64,000 nt of DNA from Desulfococcaceae bacterium HSG9 (GCA_030378005.1 JAUCGF010000087.1:1-64000); one strand, 5' to 3'. Positions 1 through 9,625 are shown, numbered from the stretch's first letter. Notes: a model not told the origin generated them from the sequence alone. Made by a program: numbers and translations.

Positions 1-189
1 AGTTCGAATTTTTTAAAAATATTTCTTATCTATATCGTTTTCATCTTAATGGATTTATGCTAATCTTGATTTTTATCGGTATGATTTTTGCATTTGGGAA
101 AATAAATTCCTGTTTGGGAAAGCAGATTCCTGTTCTTACTCTGAGCCGGAACGGTAAATCTGATATTTTCGGTTTTTCACAGATATTAT

Positions 190-277
190 CAGTAGATCGA
201 AAATGCCTGAAAATACGACATGGAGCGCAAAAATTAAGCGCAGCGGTTTTTTGCGCTCCTGAACTTTCCATCTACTG
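190..277. repeat. Inverted-repeat element, family A (short copy)
   Basis: Starts CAGTAGATCGAAAATG and ends TTTCCATCTACTG, with inner arms GAGCGCAAAAATTAAGCG and TTTTTTGCGCTCC. The same terminal arms and core occur at 742-895 and 21009-21161, and the core alone at 15565-15667. It looks like a non-coding, MITE-like family. No transposase is present. Confidence 0.7.
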
Positions 278-287
278 ATATAGTATT

Positions 288-361
288 CCAATTTTGGTTT
301 TTCCAGATGACGCCCGCAAGCTGAAGCTCGCACTCCGCTAATCTGGAAAAACCAAAATTGG
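288..361. repeat. 74-bp perfect inverted repeat
   Basis: The 20-base arm CCAATTTTGGTTTTTCCAGA at 288-307 is matched exactly in inverse at 342-361. The loop is about 34 bases. Fragments of the same arm (CCAAAATTGGAATACCAT) recur at 11269 and near 11515, so it belongs to a dispersed family. Confidence 0.65.
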
Positions 362-391
362 ATCAGTATAATTATCTGACACAAGGAGAGA

Positions 392-541
392 TTGAGATGG
401 AGAGAACGAATTGTCGAGAACAAAACTGTCATTCCGCCGTTTGACAAAGCCGCCTTGACCGGGTATATCAGACAGTATCCCGAACCGACTTCCAATCCCA
501 CCACAGTGTATGACCAGTATGAATCCAACTATCTTATGTGA
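392..541 (+). CDS. Possible small ORF or 3' gene remnant
   Basis: A 49-codon frame opens at TTG 392, eight bases after an AAGGAG-like site at 383-388, and ends at TGA 539-541. Its composition looks coding (proline/tyrosine-rich end with PEPTSNPTTVYDQYESNYLM). I do not recognise it. It could be the tail of a gene eroded by the flanking repeats. The rest of 1-1000 holds repeats and nothing else I can support. Confidence 0.25.
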   Translation: MRWRERIVENKTVIPPFDKAALTGYIRQYPEPTSNPTTVYDQYESNYLM

Positions 542-741
542 ACTTATAGGTATAACTTACTCAAGCTTAACACCCCTCAAATGGAGCGGAAGCTGTTAAA
601 GATTCAGCAAGAACATCAATATAGGACTGAAAATCATCTTAAATTTCAAACAGCTCTATGGCCAAGTACTTACTTGACACCTACAAGCAGTTTGATATAT
701 AACAAACATTTTTTGTTCCGGCCCGGTGCATTGAGAATTAT

Positions 742-895
742 CAGTGGATGGAAAGTTTAGGATCGCAAAAATTTAGCGCAGCGATTTTCAGCATCCGATT
801 CCACCCGGAGGCTTGTAGATTCAGGTGCCGGCAAAAAACCGCTTCGCTAAATTTTTGCGCTCCATACCATATTTTCAGGCATTTTCCATCTACTG
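742..895. repeat. Inverted-repeat element, family A
   Basis: Terminal arms CAGTGGATGGAAAG and TTTTCCATCTACTG. Inner inverted arms carry GATCGCAAAAATTTAGCG and CGCTAAATTTTTGCGC. It is nearly the same length as the 21009-21161 copy and lies just upstream of the BtuF-like gene. Confidence 0.75.
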
Positions 896-1007
896 ATTAT
901 ACCTGTAAGGTGGCTGCGATGTCTTAAAATTTGGAAATTGGGGAATCAGGTTGTTATCAGCTAAGAATATTGAAGATGTTTTTGCCTGAAAACATGACGA
1001 ATTGATT

Positions 1008-1946
1008 ATGACTTTGCTAATTAAATACATTATCCATCTTTTTTTGTTTACTGTTTTTGTGAACGCTTCAGCATTCGCAGATACATCTTCTTTTAGAGTC
1101 GCTTCAGACGGAACTGTCATCGACCAAGCCGGACGACATATCAAGGTGCGACAGCCATATACGCGAATCATTTCCCTTTACGGCGCGCATACGGAAAATC
1201 TTTTTTCTTTGGGATTGAAAAAAGAGATTGTCGGCGTATCGCGCAATGAAGTTTATCCGCCTGAAGCGACCGCTAAACCGGTTTTTTCCTATCATGATGA
1301 CCCTGAAAAATTTATGGCGGCCGCGCCGGACCTGGTGTTAATCCGTCCCATGATTGATCGCGGATATCCCCAATTGGTTCGGCGGCTTGAACAAAGCGGT
1401 ATCACCGTGGTCTCGCTTCAGCCGGGCAATATCAGCGAGATGTACGTTTACTGGGATATTTTGGGAGCGCTGACCGGTAAACGGGAACACGCCCGACAGA
1501 TAATCGATGCTTTTCAAAAACAAGTCGCGCAACTTAGATTGCGGGTTAAGCCGATTCACCCTAAAAAAAGGGTCTATTTTGAAGCCATTCATAAGCGCAT
1601 GAAAACATTTACGCCCGATTCCATGGCGATCTTTGTTCTTGAAACCGCCGGCGGAATTAACATCGCTCAGGATGCCGAACCGGTACGCAACACCAATATT
1701 GCTTTTTACGGCAAGGAAAAAATTCTTTCCCATGCTGATGAAATCGACGTGTTTATAGCGCAGTTCGGAGCGATGAACCGGCCTACTATCGCCATGATTA
1801 AAAATGAATCCGGTTTTGCAGCCATAAAAGCGATTCGAAACGGACAAATTCTGATTATTGATGAGATGATCGTATCACGCCCCACACCGCGCCTGATTCA
1901 CGGTATTCATAAAATCGGCCGGTTTCTTTATCCGAAGGAATTCTAA
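1008..1946 (+). CDS. Periplasmic cobalamin/iron-chelate-binding protein (BtuF/FhuD family)
   Basis: Predicted substrate-binding subunit of a cobalamin- or metal-chelate-type ABC importer, acting in the periplasm. About 312 residues, the usual size for this family. The first ~25 residues form a signal peptide (IIHLFLFTVFVNASAFA). The mature part opens with the family pattern in which a conserved arginine is followed by ISLYGAHTENLFSLGL, then residues such as PDLVLIRP and the GALTGK helix. A TTG two codons upstream could also start it, but ATG 1008 is preferred. Its place near cbiA/cbiC/cbiL supports a role in corrinoid uptake. No permease or ATPase gene is adjacent; the 6-kb block at 2025-8093 separates it from the cobalamin genes. 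Family call is firm; substrate is inferred. Confidence 0.8.
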   Translation: MTLLIKYIIHLFLFTVFVNASAFADTSSFRVASDGTVIDQAGRHIKVRQPYTRIISLYGAHTENLFSLGLKKEIVGVSRNEVYPPEATAKPVFSYHDDPEKFMAAAPDLVLIRPMIDRGYPQLVRRLEQSGITVVSLQPGNISEMYVYWDILGALTGKREHARQIIDAFQKQVAQLRLRVKPIHPKKRVYFEAIHKRMKTFTPDSMAIFVLETAGGINIAQDAEPVRNTNIAFYGKEKILSHADEIDVFIAQFGAMNRPTIAMIKNESGFAAIKAIRNGQILIIDEMIVSRPTPRLIHGIHKIGRFLYPKEF

Positions 1947-2024
1947 AGATATAGGCAAAACTCAAAAGAGGCGATAAAAAGAGTTTGACCAAATTAGAGC
2001 AAAATAAAAAACGGTTTAACGTAA

Positions 2025-3224
2025 ATGAAAAATCATTCCTATTTTGAAAATAAAATTAGTGCGATAGATATTTTTGCTGGTGCTGGTGGATTGTCATTGG
2101 CTGCCGTCAATTTAGGGATAAATTTGTTGGCTGCCGTTGAAATAGATCAAGATTCTTGTAAAACTTATAAAAACAACATAATTGATAAAAAAAGTCCGAC
2201 TACAAATACAAGGTTGTATGATAAAGATATAATAAATTTATCTCCAACTGTATTAAGAGATGACCTTAATTTGAAACAACAAGAATTGGATTTATTGATC
2301 GGAGGCCCTCCCTGTCAAGGATTTTCAGGACATAGAATAAAGGGCCGAGGCATTAACGATCCGAGGAACAGTTTGTTGATCCGTTATTTCGATTTTGTGA
2401 GGGAATTTCGGCCCAAAGCATTCGTGGTGGAAAATGTTCCGGGTCTATTATGGGAACGCCATGAACTATACCTACAAAAATTTAAAAATTTAAGCAGGAG
2501 AAACGGATACAAAATATTCGATCCGGCTAAACTCAATGCTAAGGATTTCGGTGTTCCGCAAAATAGAACCCGAGTTTTTATTTTGGGTGTAAGAACGGAT
2601 ATAAACCCAAAATATGCTGATTGGCCTCCCAAAAGCACACATTTTAAGCCGGGAACTAACAGACCGGAATGGAAGACCGCCTCAGAGGTGTTTGAAACTC
2701 CGCCCAGATGGGTCTTGAAGGTTCTGAAAAATAAAATCGACAATAATATTTTGAAAAATATATCATTCGGAAAGCCGATTCTATCATTAAAAAAAGATCC
2801 GTCGTCAATCCGTATGAAACATACAAAAGCATTGCAAGAGCGCTTCTCAATAACACCCGTTAATTGCAGCCGAGAGGATATTGAATTCCGACTCCCGTGC
2901 CACGCTAACGGCTATAACGGACATAAAGATGTTTACGGGCGGATCAGGTTGGCTCAACCAGGACCAACTATTACTGCCGGATGTTTTAATCCTTCTAAAG
3001 GACGGTTTTTACATCCTTGGAAAAATCATGGAATTTCAATTAGGCATTCAGCCAGATTTCAGACTTTCCCGGATGATTTCATTTTTGAGGGTGGAATAAC
3101 CAGCCAGGCAAAACAAGTTGGAAATGCAGTACCAGTAAAATTGGGAGAGGCTGTATTGGAAAAAGCCGCATCTTTTGTGATATGCTCCGAAACTATTACC
3201 GAGATTGTTCAAAAACTTGAATGA
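2025..3224 (+). CDS. DNA (cytosine-5-)-methyltransferase
   Basis: Transfers a methyl group from S-adenosylmethionine to C5 of cytosine in a specific DNA site. The classic motif order is visible: motif I DIFAGAGGLS at residues 15-24, motif IV GGPPCQGFSG with catalytic Cys97, motif VI FVVENVPG, motif VIII QNRTRVFILG, and motif X QVGNAVPVKLGEAV near the C-terminus. The 399-residue length suits a stand-alone Dcm-type enzyme with a target-recognition region at about residues 215-310. It is AT-richer than the flanking cobalamin genes and heads a three-gene block with the GHKL ATPase (87-bp gap) and receiver protein. No nuclease gene is adjacent, so it may be a marking enzyme for a defence module rather than part of a simple type II pair. 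Confidence 0.93.
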   Translation: MKNHSYFENKISAIDIFAGAGGLSLAAVNLGINLLAAVEIDQDSCKTYKNNIIDKKSPTTNTRLYDKDIINLSPTVLRDDLNLKQQELDLLIGGPPCQGFSGHRIKGRGINDPRNSLLIRYFDFVREFRPKAFVVENVPGLLWERHELYLQKFKNLSRRNGYKIFDPAKLNAKDFGVPQNRTRVFILGVRTDINPKYADWPPKSTHFKPGTNRPEWKTASEVFETPPRWVLKVLKNKIDNNILKNISFGKPILSLKKDPSSIRMKHTKALQERFSITPVNCSREDIEFRLPCHANGYNGHKDVYGRIRLAQPGPTITAGCFNPSKGRFLHPWKNHGISIRHSARFQTFPDDFIFEGGITSQAKQVGNAVPVKLGEAVLEKAASFVICSETITEIVQKLE

Positions 3225-3310
3225 TTAATGTAAACAGTTTTTCAAGTTAATTGTGCTTATTGGGATTATATTGCCTTAACTACTGAATTGTACAATTTTC
3301 AGGATGAAAT

Positions 3311-6274
3311 ATGGTAGATTCCGTTTCATTTCAAACAAGAGCAAGGACAATAGATCATTTGGGCCGGGAACAGATTGCCGACTGCCCAACTGCAATATCA
3401 GAACTGTGGAAAAATTCCTTCGATGCCTATGCACGCAATGTAGAACTTCATATTTTTGATGGTGAAATACCTGTTGCCGCATTGGTAGATGACGGTCACG
3501 GCATGAATCGGAAGGAGCTTGAAGAGAAATGGCTTACAATCGGTACAGAATCTAAAACAGGGGAAGAAAATATTTTAAAGGAAGACCGTAACAGTTTGGA
3601 TTTAAGGCACAAACAAGGTCAAAAAGGAATCGGGCGATTATCCTGTGCGGCTCTCGGTCATTTGTTACTACTCATATCAAAACGTAAAAACCAACCTTTC
3701 ACAGCGACACTACTTGATTGGCGCCTTTTTGAAAATCCATTTCTAATGCTTAATGACATTCAAGTTCCAATGGTTGAATTTGATAATAAAAACGAAATAT
3801 CCAACCATTTACCTTCAATGTTTAATACACTGATGGGAAATCTTTGGGGAGACGGCGACGATGTTAAAAGAGATGGACGACTTGAAATTGGATGGAAATT
3901 ATACGAAGAACTTGAACAAAAAGAGAACAAGGAATCAACCCAAAAGCAAATTGAAGATACAGTTATTAACGACTCTTTTTTTGAAAGGCATCTGTCAGTT
4001 TGGGAAGTTTGGACGAATAAATCCACAAAGGGCACTGCAATGTTTATGGCTGGCCTGCATGACGACCTTGTCGCTCAATTGTCCTTTGATCCCATTTCAG
4101 AATCTCAAGGACCGGAAGCAAGGGCAAAAGAAACCTTTTTTCAAACATTATCCAATTTTATCGATCCGTTCGCCAAACAAGGAGAACATGCAATAACCGA
4201 TTTCACAACTTCTGTGATCGCCTGGAACGGTCAATTGAGAAGGCCCGTAATTGATACGGTAAGAGAATTCGATATCAGTAATCTTGATGCCTTGGAGCAC
4301 ATTGTTGAAGGCAATGTTGATGAAGAAGGTTTTTTCAACGGAAGGATTAAGGCATTTGGTCAGTGGCATGAGGATATTATAATTAAACCGCCCCAAAAAT
4401 ACAAAACCCGGAAAGACTCCAGATTCGGCCCGTTTCAAATACGAGTCGGAGCCTTTGAAGCATTGAAAAGGAATACAACATTATCTCAAGGCTTTCATAG
4501 TCGACTTGAGGAGCAAGCTGAGAAATACGGAGGATTCAGAGTTTATCGGGATTCATTACGAGTAATGCCCTACGGCAGAGAAGATAACGATTATTTTGAA
4601 ATCGAAAAAAGAAGGACATATAATGCGGGACGTTACTTCTGGTCCAATAGAAGATTATTCGGACGAATAGCCATTACCCGAAAAAATAATCCCAACCTGA
4701 AAGATAAAGCCGGACGTGAAGGATTGTTAGATAATAGAGCGGCTAAACTTTTGCGTGAAATAGTGCTAAAAATTCTGATTGATTCTGCTGATCGCTTTTT
4801 TGGCAGGAAATCAGAACGCGAATTAAAACTGAAGGATATTCGCGCAGAAAAAGCTAAAGAAAAGGCAGAACAGGATCGAAAAAAACTACTTCAAAAAGCA
4901 AGAAAACGAATAAAAATTTCTATAAAAAAGAATCAAAAGGAGTTGACCGACACGTTGTCTGAACTCATTGTTCTACATGAACAAATTCAGGGGAAGTTAT
5001 ATTTCGATTCAATAGAAACATCCCGAGATATTAAAAATAAAATCGGAGATTATATTTTAAAATTATCCAATTTTTCTTTAAGCCCTGTTCCCAACAATTT
5101 GGGCAGTATTAAAAAAGAGTATCAAATGTATCGTGAACAGGAACTTAATGCAAAAGAACTTATCAAACAACTTGACAGTTCCGCTAATACGGCCTTGGAA
5201 AAATTTAGCAAAGCCTCCGATTCCGATATCGCCCAAAGTGTCTTTAGAAGTAAAGTCGGCCATTTGCAAAGCAGAATACGTAAATGGTCAAAAGAAGGGC
5301 GTAAAATACTTCAGGAAGAATTGAACAGGTTCAATCAGTTGGTTGACGAAAGGAACAAATCCTTTCATAATGTAATGTCAGATTTATTAGAGGATATACG
5401 ACTTGAGAGAATTGAGCTGGCATACGTTTTGGAACGAATGGATGAAGAATTTGAAAAACAAGATATTGAAAATACTCAGCGCCTTCGGCCTTACCTTACT
5501 GCCTTACAAAGTATCAGAGAGCAAATAGACCTTGAGGGGTTGGCAATCCATAGTATGAATGAATCCTCTAAATGGAAAAAAGAGGCGGAAAAACTGAACA
5601 GTTTGGCCCAATTGGGTATTACAGTAGAAATTATCGGCCATGAAATCGAAGGGCTTGATTTAACCATGGATCGAGGACTCAAAGCATTAAAAGATGCCTC
5701 TTTTGATAACAATCAAAGGCAAGCGTATCAAGATGTGATTTTTGCCCATCAAGGTTTAAGTGATCGATGGAGATTCCTCTCTCCACTCAAATTATCCGGC
5801 GATAAAACCAAAGCCAAACTGACAGGAGAGGGGATATTTAATTATGTGCAAAAATTTTTCGGAGATGCTTTTAACAAAAGAAAAATTAATTTTCATATCA
5901 CCGATACTTTTAAAACAATCCGATTGTATGAACAACCTGCTCGTATCTATCCAGTTTTTATTAATTTAATAAACAATGCCCGATATTGGGTGTCACTGGA
6001 AAATGATAATAAAAGAGAAATATTAATTGATTTTAAGGAAGGTGAAATCATTGTTTCTGACAACGGGCCCGGTGTGGAAAAGGATGATATCGAACAATTA
6101 TTCACTCTTTTTTTTACACGCAAACAGAGAGGCGGTCGTGGAGTGGGGTTGTATTTATGCAGAACCAATCTTCAGGCAGGCGGTCACAAGATTCGTTATG
6201 AAACAATAAAAGAGAAGCAAGTTTTAAAAGGCGCCAACTTTGTTTTGGAAATGAATGGGATAAAATATGACTAA
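3311..6274 (+). CDS. Giant GHKL ATPase: MutL/Hsp90-like domain plus histidine-kinase-like domain
   Basis: A 987-residue protein with two separate GHKL ATPase folds. The N-terminal one shows the N box ELWKNSFDAYA (Asn35), G1 DDGHGM (residues 60-65) and G2 GQKGIGRLSC, as in MutL/Hsp90/MORC proteins. A middle region, about residues 500-740, is highly charged and predicted coiled coil. The C-terminal part has an H-box-like segment LGITVEIIGHEIEGLDL with His777, an N box INLINNARYW, then DNGPG (917-921) and RGGRGVGLYLC, as in histidine-kinase ATPase domains. No transmembrane segment is seen, so it should be cytosolic. The next gene overlaps its end by 8 bases and carries a receiver-like domain, so phosphotransfer His777 to that protein is plausible. 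MutL/MORC-like ATPases next to DNA methyltransferases are known from restriction-like loci. The fusion to a kinase core is the odd part. Confidence 0.85.
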   Translation: MVDSVSFQTRARTIDHLGREQIADCPTAISELWKNSFDAYARNVELHIFDGEIPVAALVDDGHGMNRKELEEKWLTIGTESKTGEENILKEDRNSLDLRHKQGQKGIGRLSCAALGHLLLLISKRKNQPFTATLLDWRLFENPFLMLNDIQVPMVEFDNKNEISNHLPSMFNTLMGNLWGDGDDVKRDGRLEIGWKLYEELEQKENKESTQKQIEDTVINDSFFERHLSVWEVWTNKSTKGTAMFMAGLHDDLVAQLSFDPISESQGPEARAKETFFQTLSNFIDPFAKQGEHAITDFTTSVIAWNGQLRRPVIDTVREFDISNLDALEHIVEGNVDEEGFFNGRIKAFGQWHEDIIIKPPQKYKTRKDSRFGPFQIRVGAFEALKRNTTLSQGFHSRLEEQAEKYGGFRVYRDSLRVMPYGREDNDYFEIEKRRTYNAGRYFWSNRRLFGRIAITRKNNPNLKDKAGREGLLDNRAAKLLREIVLKILIDSADRFFGRKSERELKLKDIRAEKAKEKAEQDRKKLLQKARKRIKISIKKNQKELTDTLSELIVLHEQIQGKLYFDSIETSRDIKNKIGDYILKLSNFSLSPVPNNLGSIKKEYQMYREQELNAKELIKQLDSSANTALEKFSKASDSDIAQSVFRSKVGHLQSRIRKWSKEGRKILQEELNRFNQLVDERNKSFHNVMSDLLEDIRLERIELAYVLERMDEEFEKQDIENTQRLRPYLTALQSIREQIDLEGLAIHSMNESSKWKKEAEKLNSLAQLGITVEIIGHEIEGLDLTMDRGLKALKDASFDNNQRQAYQDVIFAHQGLSDRWRFLSPLKLSGDKTKAKLTGEGIFNYVQKFFGDAFNKRKINFHITDTFKTIRLYEQPARIYPVFINLINNARYWVSLENDNKREILIDFKEGEIIVSDNGPGVEKDDIEQLFTLFFTRKQRGGRGVGLYLCRTNLQAGGHKIRYETIKEKQVLKGANFVLEMNGIKYD

Positions 6275-8093
6275 TACAGTTGATGAAAGTTTGAATCGCT
6301 CTGAAGGGTGTTACACTGATTTTATTGAAGAAACATTTATTAAACCGATTCGGACGGTAACGGTTGTAGATGATGAATATCCGACAATGGATGTATTCAT
6401 TTCAGGTGAATTAAGTGATAAGCAAAAAGAAAACAGAATTCCTTTAAAACAACTCATTTCTATCTGCCGGGAACCATCGAATAACTGGATGTTGGATGTT
6501 TATGACGGTATTCCTAAAGATACAGATGGAAAGCAACTTGTTTCAAATCGGTTACATAACAGTGATTTTTTAATTCTTGATTACCATTTGAACGGGCCTG
6601 ATGATGACAAACCGGGGAAAGACGCTCTTGAAGTCTTAAGGCGTTTAGCGTCAAAACCACATTTTAATTTAGTTGCCATCTATACCAAAGGCTATGACGG
6701 TAATATTGACGGAGTAATTAAGGAGATAGTTTGTTCACTCCAACAGATACCTGAAGTTAAAAGACCACCCAACAAGCTTCAAGAAGCTTTGGACGATTGG
6801 AGTATCGAAGAAGACGATATCCAAACAAAACTTATAGATAGTATCACCGATTTGGATTTATTAAGTATAATCAAAGAATATGGGACACCCCCTACAAAAA
6901 TACCTATTGATTCACATTATATTTCTGAATTGAAATTTATGTTTGATCGAAAGCCTGAAAATATTGATTTGGCTTTTCCTCTTCTTGTGTGGTGGATTAG
7001 TAATCAAAAAATATTAAAGTTGGCTAGTTCTTTCGGCGATAAAACTTTCTCAAATTTTGGATGGGATATGGAAGGAAATATCAATTGGGTTCATGCTGAT
7101 CAGCTCTTTATAACCGTTGTAGGTAAAAGAAATCCACCTGATATTCTGCCGAAAAGAATTTTAAAAGCACTAACACAATGGAATCCACATCCTCATAAAT
7201 TGATTCTCGCAAAACTGCGTCATGAAATAGATGAGCAAGGGATTGCGATTGCCAACAGAATTTTAGACAAACAATATGTTCATGCGTTTTGGTTAGAAGA
7301 AATTTTAACCGCGGATAAAGACACCGCCGATTTTAAAACATGGACTATTTTATGTAAACATTGGGAGGAGCTTGCAGCACAAACAAAAAAAACGTTAACA
7401 TATTTTACTTTAAAAATGGCAGACCAATTAAAAAAATCCAACAATGTGGAAGAAATTCTTAAAGATTTTACAAAACCGAATATTCTCGAAGATAGAAATA
7501 AGATTTTACTCCATGCAAATTGTTTTAATTGTTCAAAACCCATTGAAGGCTATCACTTGGCCACAGGGCATGTGTTGGAGCTGAAAGAAAAAGAAGACCT
7601 GAGTTATTGGGTGTGTGTAACACCTGCATGTGATCTTGAACCTGGACAAAATAAAAAATCTTTAGCTTTAGAAGGTAGAATTCCGATTACTTTACTGAGA
7701 TTATACAAGGGGGCCAGCGCATGTCAAAAAGAGAATGAAAAAAAATTAAGCAACAGAGTGATATTTGAAAGGGCTTTAGAAAAAGCAACGTCAAAAAAAG
7801 TTCTGTTTTTAAACTTTGAAGATAATGATGTATGTATTTTTAGTACCATCGTTAATATTCATGGAAATTCTAATCCTTATTTAGAAGATTTTTTTGTTAA
7901 AAATTCAGGAAAATTTAATCAAGGCAGTCATAAACTGACTCTCTGCAAAACAGTTTTGGACAAAAAAAGCCTTATTTACAAAGAAACCGTAGCGACTGTT
8001 GTGGCCCAATTACGATATGAATACGCTTTGGATCTGCTTTTAAAAACTGGAGAATGCAAAAGTAGGATAGGGTTAGATTTTATTGGCTTATAA
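6267..8093 (+). CDS. Receiver-domain protein with Cys-rich C-terminal region
   Basis: A 608-residue partner of the upstream GHKL protein, translationally coupled through an 8-base overlap. The N-terminal ~150 residues resemble a response-regulator receiver: acidic pair Asp35/Asp36 in TVVDDEYP, a phospho-acceptor candidate Asp105 in FLILDYHLNG, and Thr140-Lys141 in VAIYTKGYDG. The domain is stretched and diverged compared with CheY. The remaining ~450 residues are not recognised; they contain paired cysteines (NCFNCSKPI and CVTPACDLEPG, about residues 420-455) that could hold zinc. There is no standard DNA-binding output domain. It may be the effector or switch of the three-gene system. Receiver assignment is by motif only. 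Confidence 0.7.
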   Translation: MTNTVDESLNRSEGCYTDFIEETFIKPIRTVTVVDDEYPTMDVFISGELSDKQKENRIPLKQLISICREPSNNWMLDVYDGIPKDTDGKQLVSNRLHNSDFLILDYHLNGPDDDKPGKDALEVLRRLASKPHFNLVAIYTKGYDGNIDGVIKEIVCSLQQIPEVKRPPNKLQEALDDWSIEEDDIQTKLIDSITDLDLLSIIKEYGTPPTKIPIDSHYISELKFMFDRKPENIDLAFPLLVWWISNQKILKLASSFGDKTFSNFGWDMEGNINWVHADQLFITVVGKRNPPDILPKRILKALTQWNPHPHKLILAKLRHEIDEQGIAIANRILDKQYVHAFWLEEILTADKDTADFKTWTILCKHWEELAAQTKKTLTYFTLKMADQLKKSNNVEEILKDFTKPNILEDRNKILLHANCFNCSKPIEGYHLATGHVLELKEKEDLSYWVCVTPACDLEPGQNKKSLALEGRIPITLLRLYKGASACQKENEKKLSNRVIFERALEKATSKKVLFLNFEDNDVCIFSTIVNIHGNSNPYLEDFFVKNSGKFNQGSHKLTLCKTVLDKKSLIYKETVATVVAQLRYEYALDLLLKTGECKSRIGLDFIGL

Positions 8094-8102
8094 CATGCTT
8101 GA

Positions 8103-8231
8103 ACCGGAAATTTGGATTGGAATGTCCAAGCCGATGAACTGGATAAACTGTTGCATGATCTAAATGAAGAGCGAGAGTTACCCCAAAGGCAACTGTCAAA
8201 AAAATACTTGACCATTCGAACGGAAAATTGA
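8103..8231 (+). pseudogene. 3' remnant of an unidentified gene at the block/cobalamin junction
   Basis: Directly after the receiver gene an open frame without a start codon encodes about 42 residues with coding character (NLDWNVQADELDKLLHDLN, then ERELPQRQLSKKYLTIRTEN) and stops at TGA 8229-8231. The cbiA ATG follows at 8234, the tight spacing of an operon. It reads as the tail of the gene that once preceded cbiA, cut when the methyltransferase-GHKL-receiver block arrived. Family not recognised. Confidence 0.45.
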
Positions 8232-8233
8232 TT

Positions 8234-9625
8234 ATGAAAGGAATTCTTATCGCAGGCACAAAGAGCGGAAGCGGCAAAACCACGGTAACATTGGGATTGT
8301 TGGCCGCTCTCCGCAAGCGGGGCCTTACCACAGCGCCGTTTAAGGTAGGCCCGGATTTTATCGATCCGGGACATCATCGCGCCATCACCGGAAGAAACAG
8401 CTATAATCTTGACGGATGGATGCTTTCCCAAGACTTTAATCAGGCAAGTTTTGCCAAAAACACGCAAGATGCGGACATTGCGGTTGTGGAAGGCGTCATG
8501 GGTCTGTTTGACGGATACGATGGCAAGAGCGAGGCCGGTTCGGCCGCTCAAATGGCCAAATGGCTGAATCTGCCCGTCATCTTGGTTGTGGATGCCAAAT
8601 CAATGGCCCGAAGCGCCGCCGCTCTGGTTCAGGGTTTTGAACGTTTCGATCCGGATTTGCGCTTTGCCGGTGTGATTTTCAATAATATCGGCAGCCCGCG
8701 GCATCTGAAGTATCTTAAAGATGCAATGACCGGGAACGTAACCATGCCGTGTTTAGGCGGTTTGATTCGGGATAAAAACATTCAGATGCCGGAGCGCCAT
8801 TTGGGGCTGGTAACATCTGAAGATCACAGCATGACCGTGGATTTCACAGATGGGCTGGCTGATTTAATTGAAAACAGCATCGATCTGGATCGGCTGATTG
8901 ACCATCTTCCAGAAATTAGAAGTTTAAATTGGAAATATGGAAATCCAAATCCCAAAGGGCGAGTCAAAATCGGCGTGGCTCGTGACCGGGCCTTTTGTTT
9001 CTATTATCCAGATAACCTGGAAATTTTGCAAGCTTACGGAGCCGAATTGATCGAATTTTCACCCATTGATGACCGCAATCTGCCTCAAGGCTTGGATGGC
9101 CTTTATCTTGGCGGCGGCTACCCGGAACTTGCCGCGGAGGACTTATTCAACAATCGTTCCATGCAGGAACAGATATTGGAAAAAAGCCGCCAGGGGATGC
9201 CGATTTACAGTGAATGCGGCGGGTTTATGTATTTATGCCGTGAAATTAGCGACACTCAGGGAAACGCTTTTCCCATGACAGGATGTTTTCCTTTTCGCAC
9301 TCAAATGTCTAAAAAACTGAGGTCATTGGGATATCGGGAAATAACCCTTTCAAAATCTTCGATTCTTGGCAATACCAAACGAAAAATACGAGGGCATGAA
9401 TTTCATTACAGTGAAATCGTAGAACGCGATCCTGATAGCGAACCGGAAACCGTTTTCCAGGTATCCGCACGAGCCGGCCTCAAACAAACCGCTACGGGCT
9501 ATATGATCGGGCGAACATTGGGCAGTTATATTCATCTGCATTTCGGCAGTTGTCCGCAAGCGGCCGACAGTTTTGTGAAAAGTTGTTTGGCTTATCAGCG
9601 TGAAACTGCGAATAAACACGAATGA
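8234..9625 (+). CDS. cbiA: Cobyrinic acid a,c-diamide synthase
   Basis: ATP- and glutamine-dependent amidation of the a and c side chains of cobyrinate in corrin synthesis; cytosolic. About 463 residues, the normal length. The N-terminal P-loop-like synthetase domain begins GTKSGSGKTT (residues 8-17) and continues FKVGPDFIDPGHH; VVEGVMGLFDG is the magnesium-binding region. The C-terminal class-I glutamine amidotransferase-like domain shows LGGGYPE, the nucleophile loop YSECGGFMY (Cys328) and GSYIHLHFGS. ATG 8234 is chosen over TTG 8228. Followed by cbiC and cbiL, so the call is secure. The 194-bp gap to cbiC contains a hexanucleotide inverted repeat. Confidence 0.95.
   Translation: MKGILIAGTKSGSGKTTVTLGLLAALRKRGLTTAPFKVGPDFIDPGHHRAITGRNSYNLDGWMLSQDFNQASFAKNTQDADIAVVEGVMGLFDGYDGKSEAGSAAQMAKWLNLPVILVVDAKSMARSAAALVQGFERFDPDLRFAGVIFNNIGSPRHLKYLKDAMTGNVTMPCLGGLIRDKNIQMPERHLGLVTSEDHSMTVDFTDGLADLIENSIDLDRLIDHLPEIRSLNWKYGNPNPKGRVKIGVARDRAFCFYYPDNLEILQAYGAELIEFSPIDDRNLPQGLDGLYLGGGYPELAAEDLFNNRSMQEQILEKSRQGMPIYSECGGFMYLCREISDTQGNAFPMTGCFPFRTQMSKKLRSLGYREITLSKSSILGNTKRKIRGHEFHYSEIVERDPDSEPETVFQVSARAGLKQTATGYMIGRTLGSYIHLHFGSCPQAADSFVKSCLAYQRETANKHE

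Noticed and set aside
136-528. 130-codon minus-strand ORF
   Set aside because: Runs through the inverted-repeat elements, has no family features and no ribosome site.
8228-8233. TTG 8228 as the cbiA start
   Set aside because: ATG 8234 gives the family-length N-terminus (MKGILIAGTKSG); TTG overlaps the stop of the upstream remnant.
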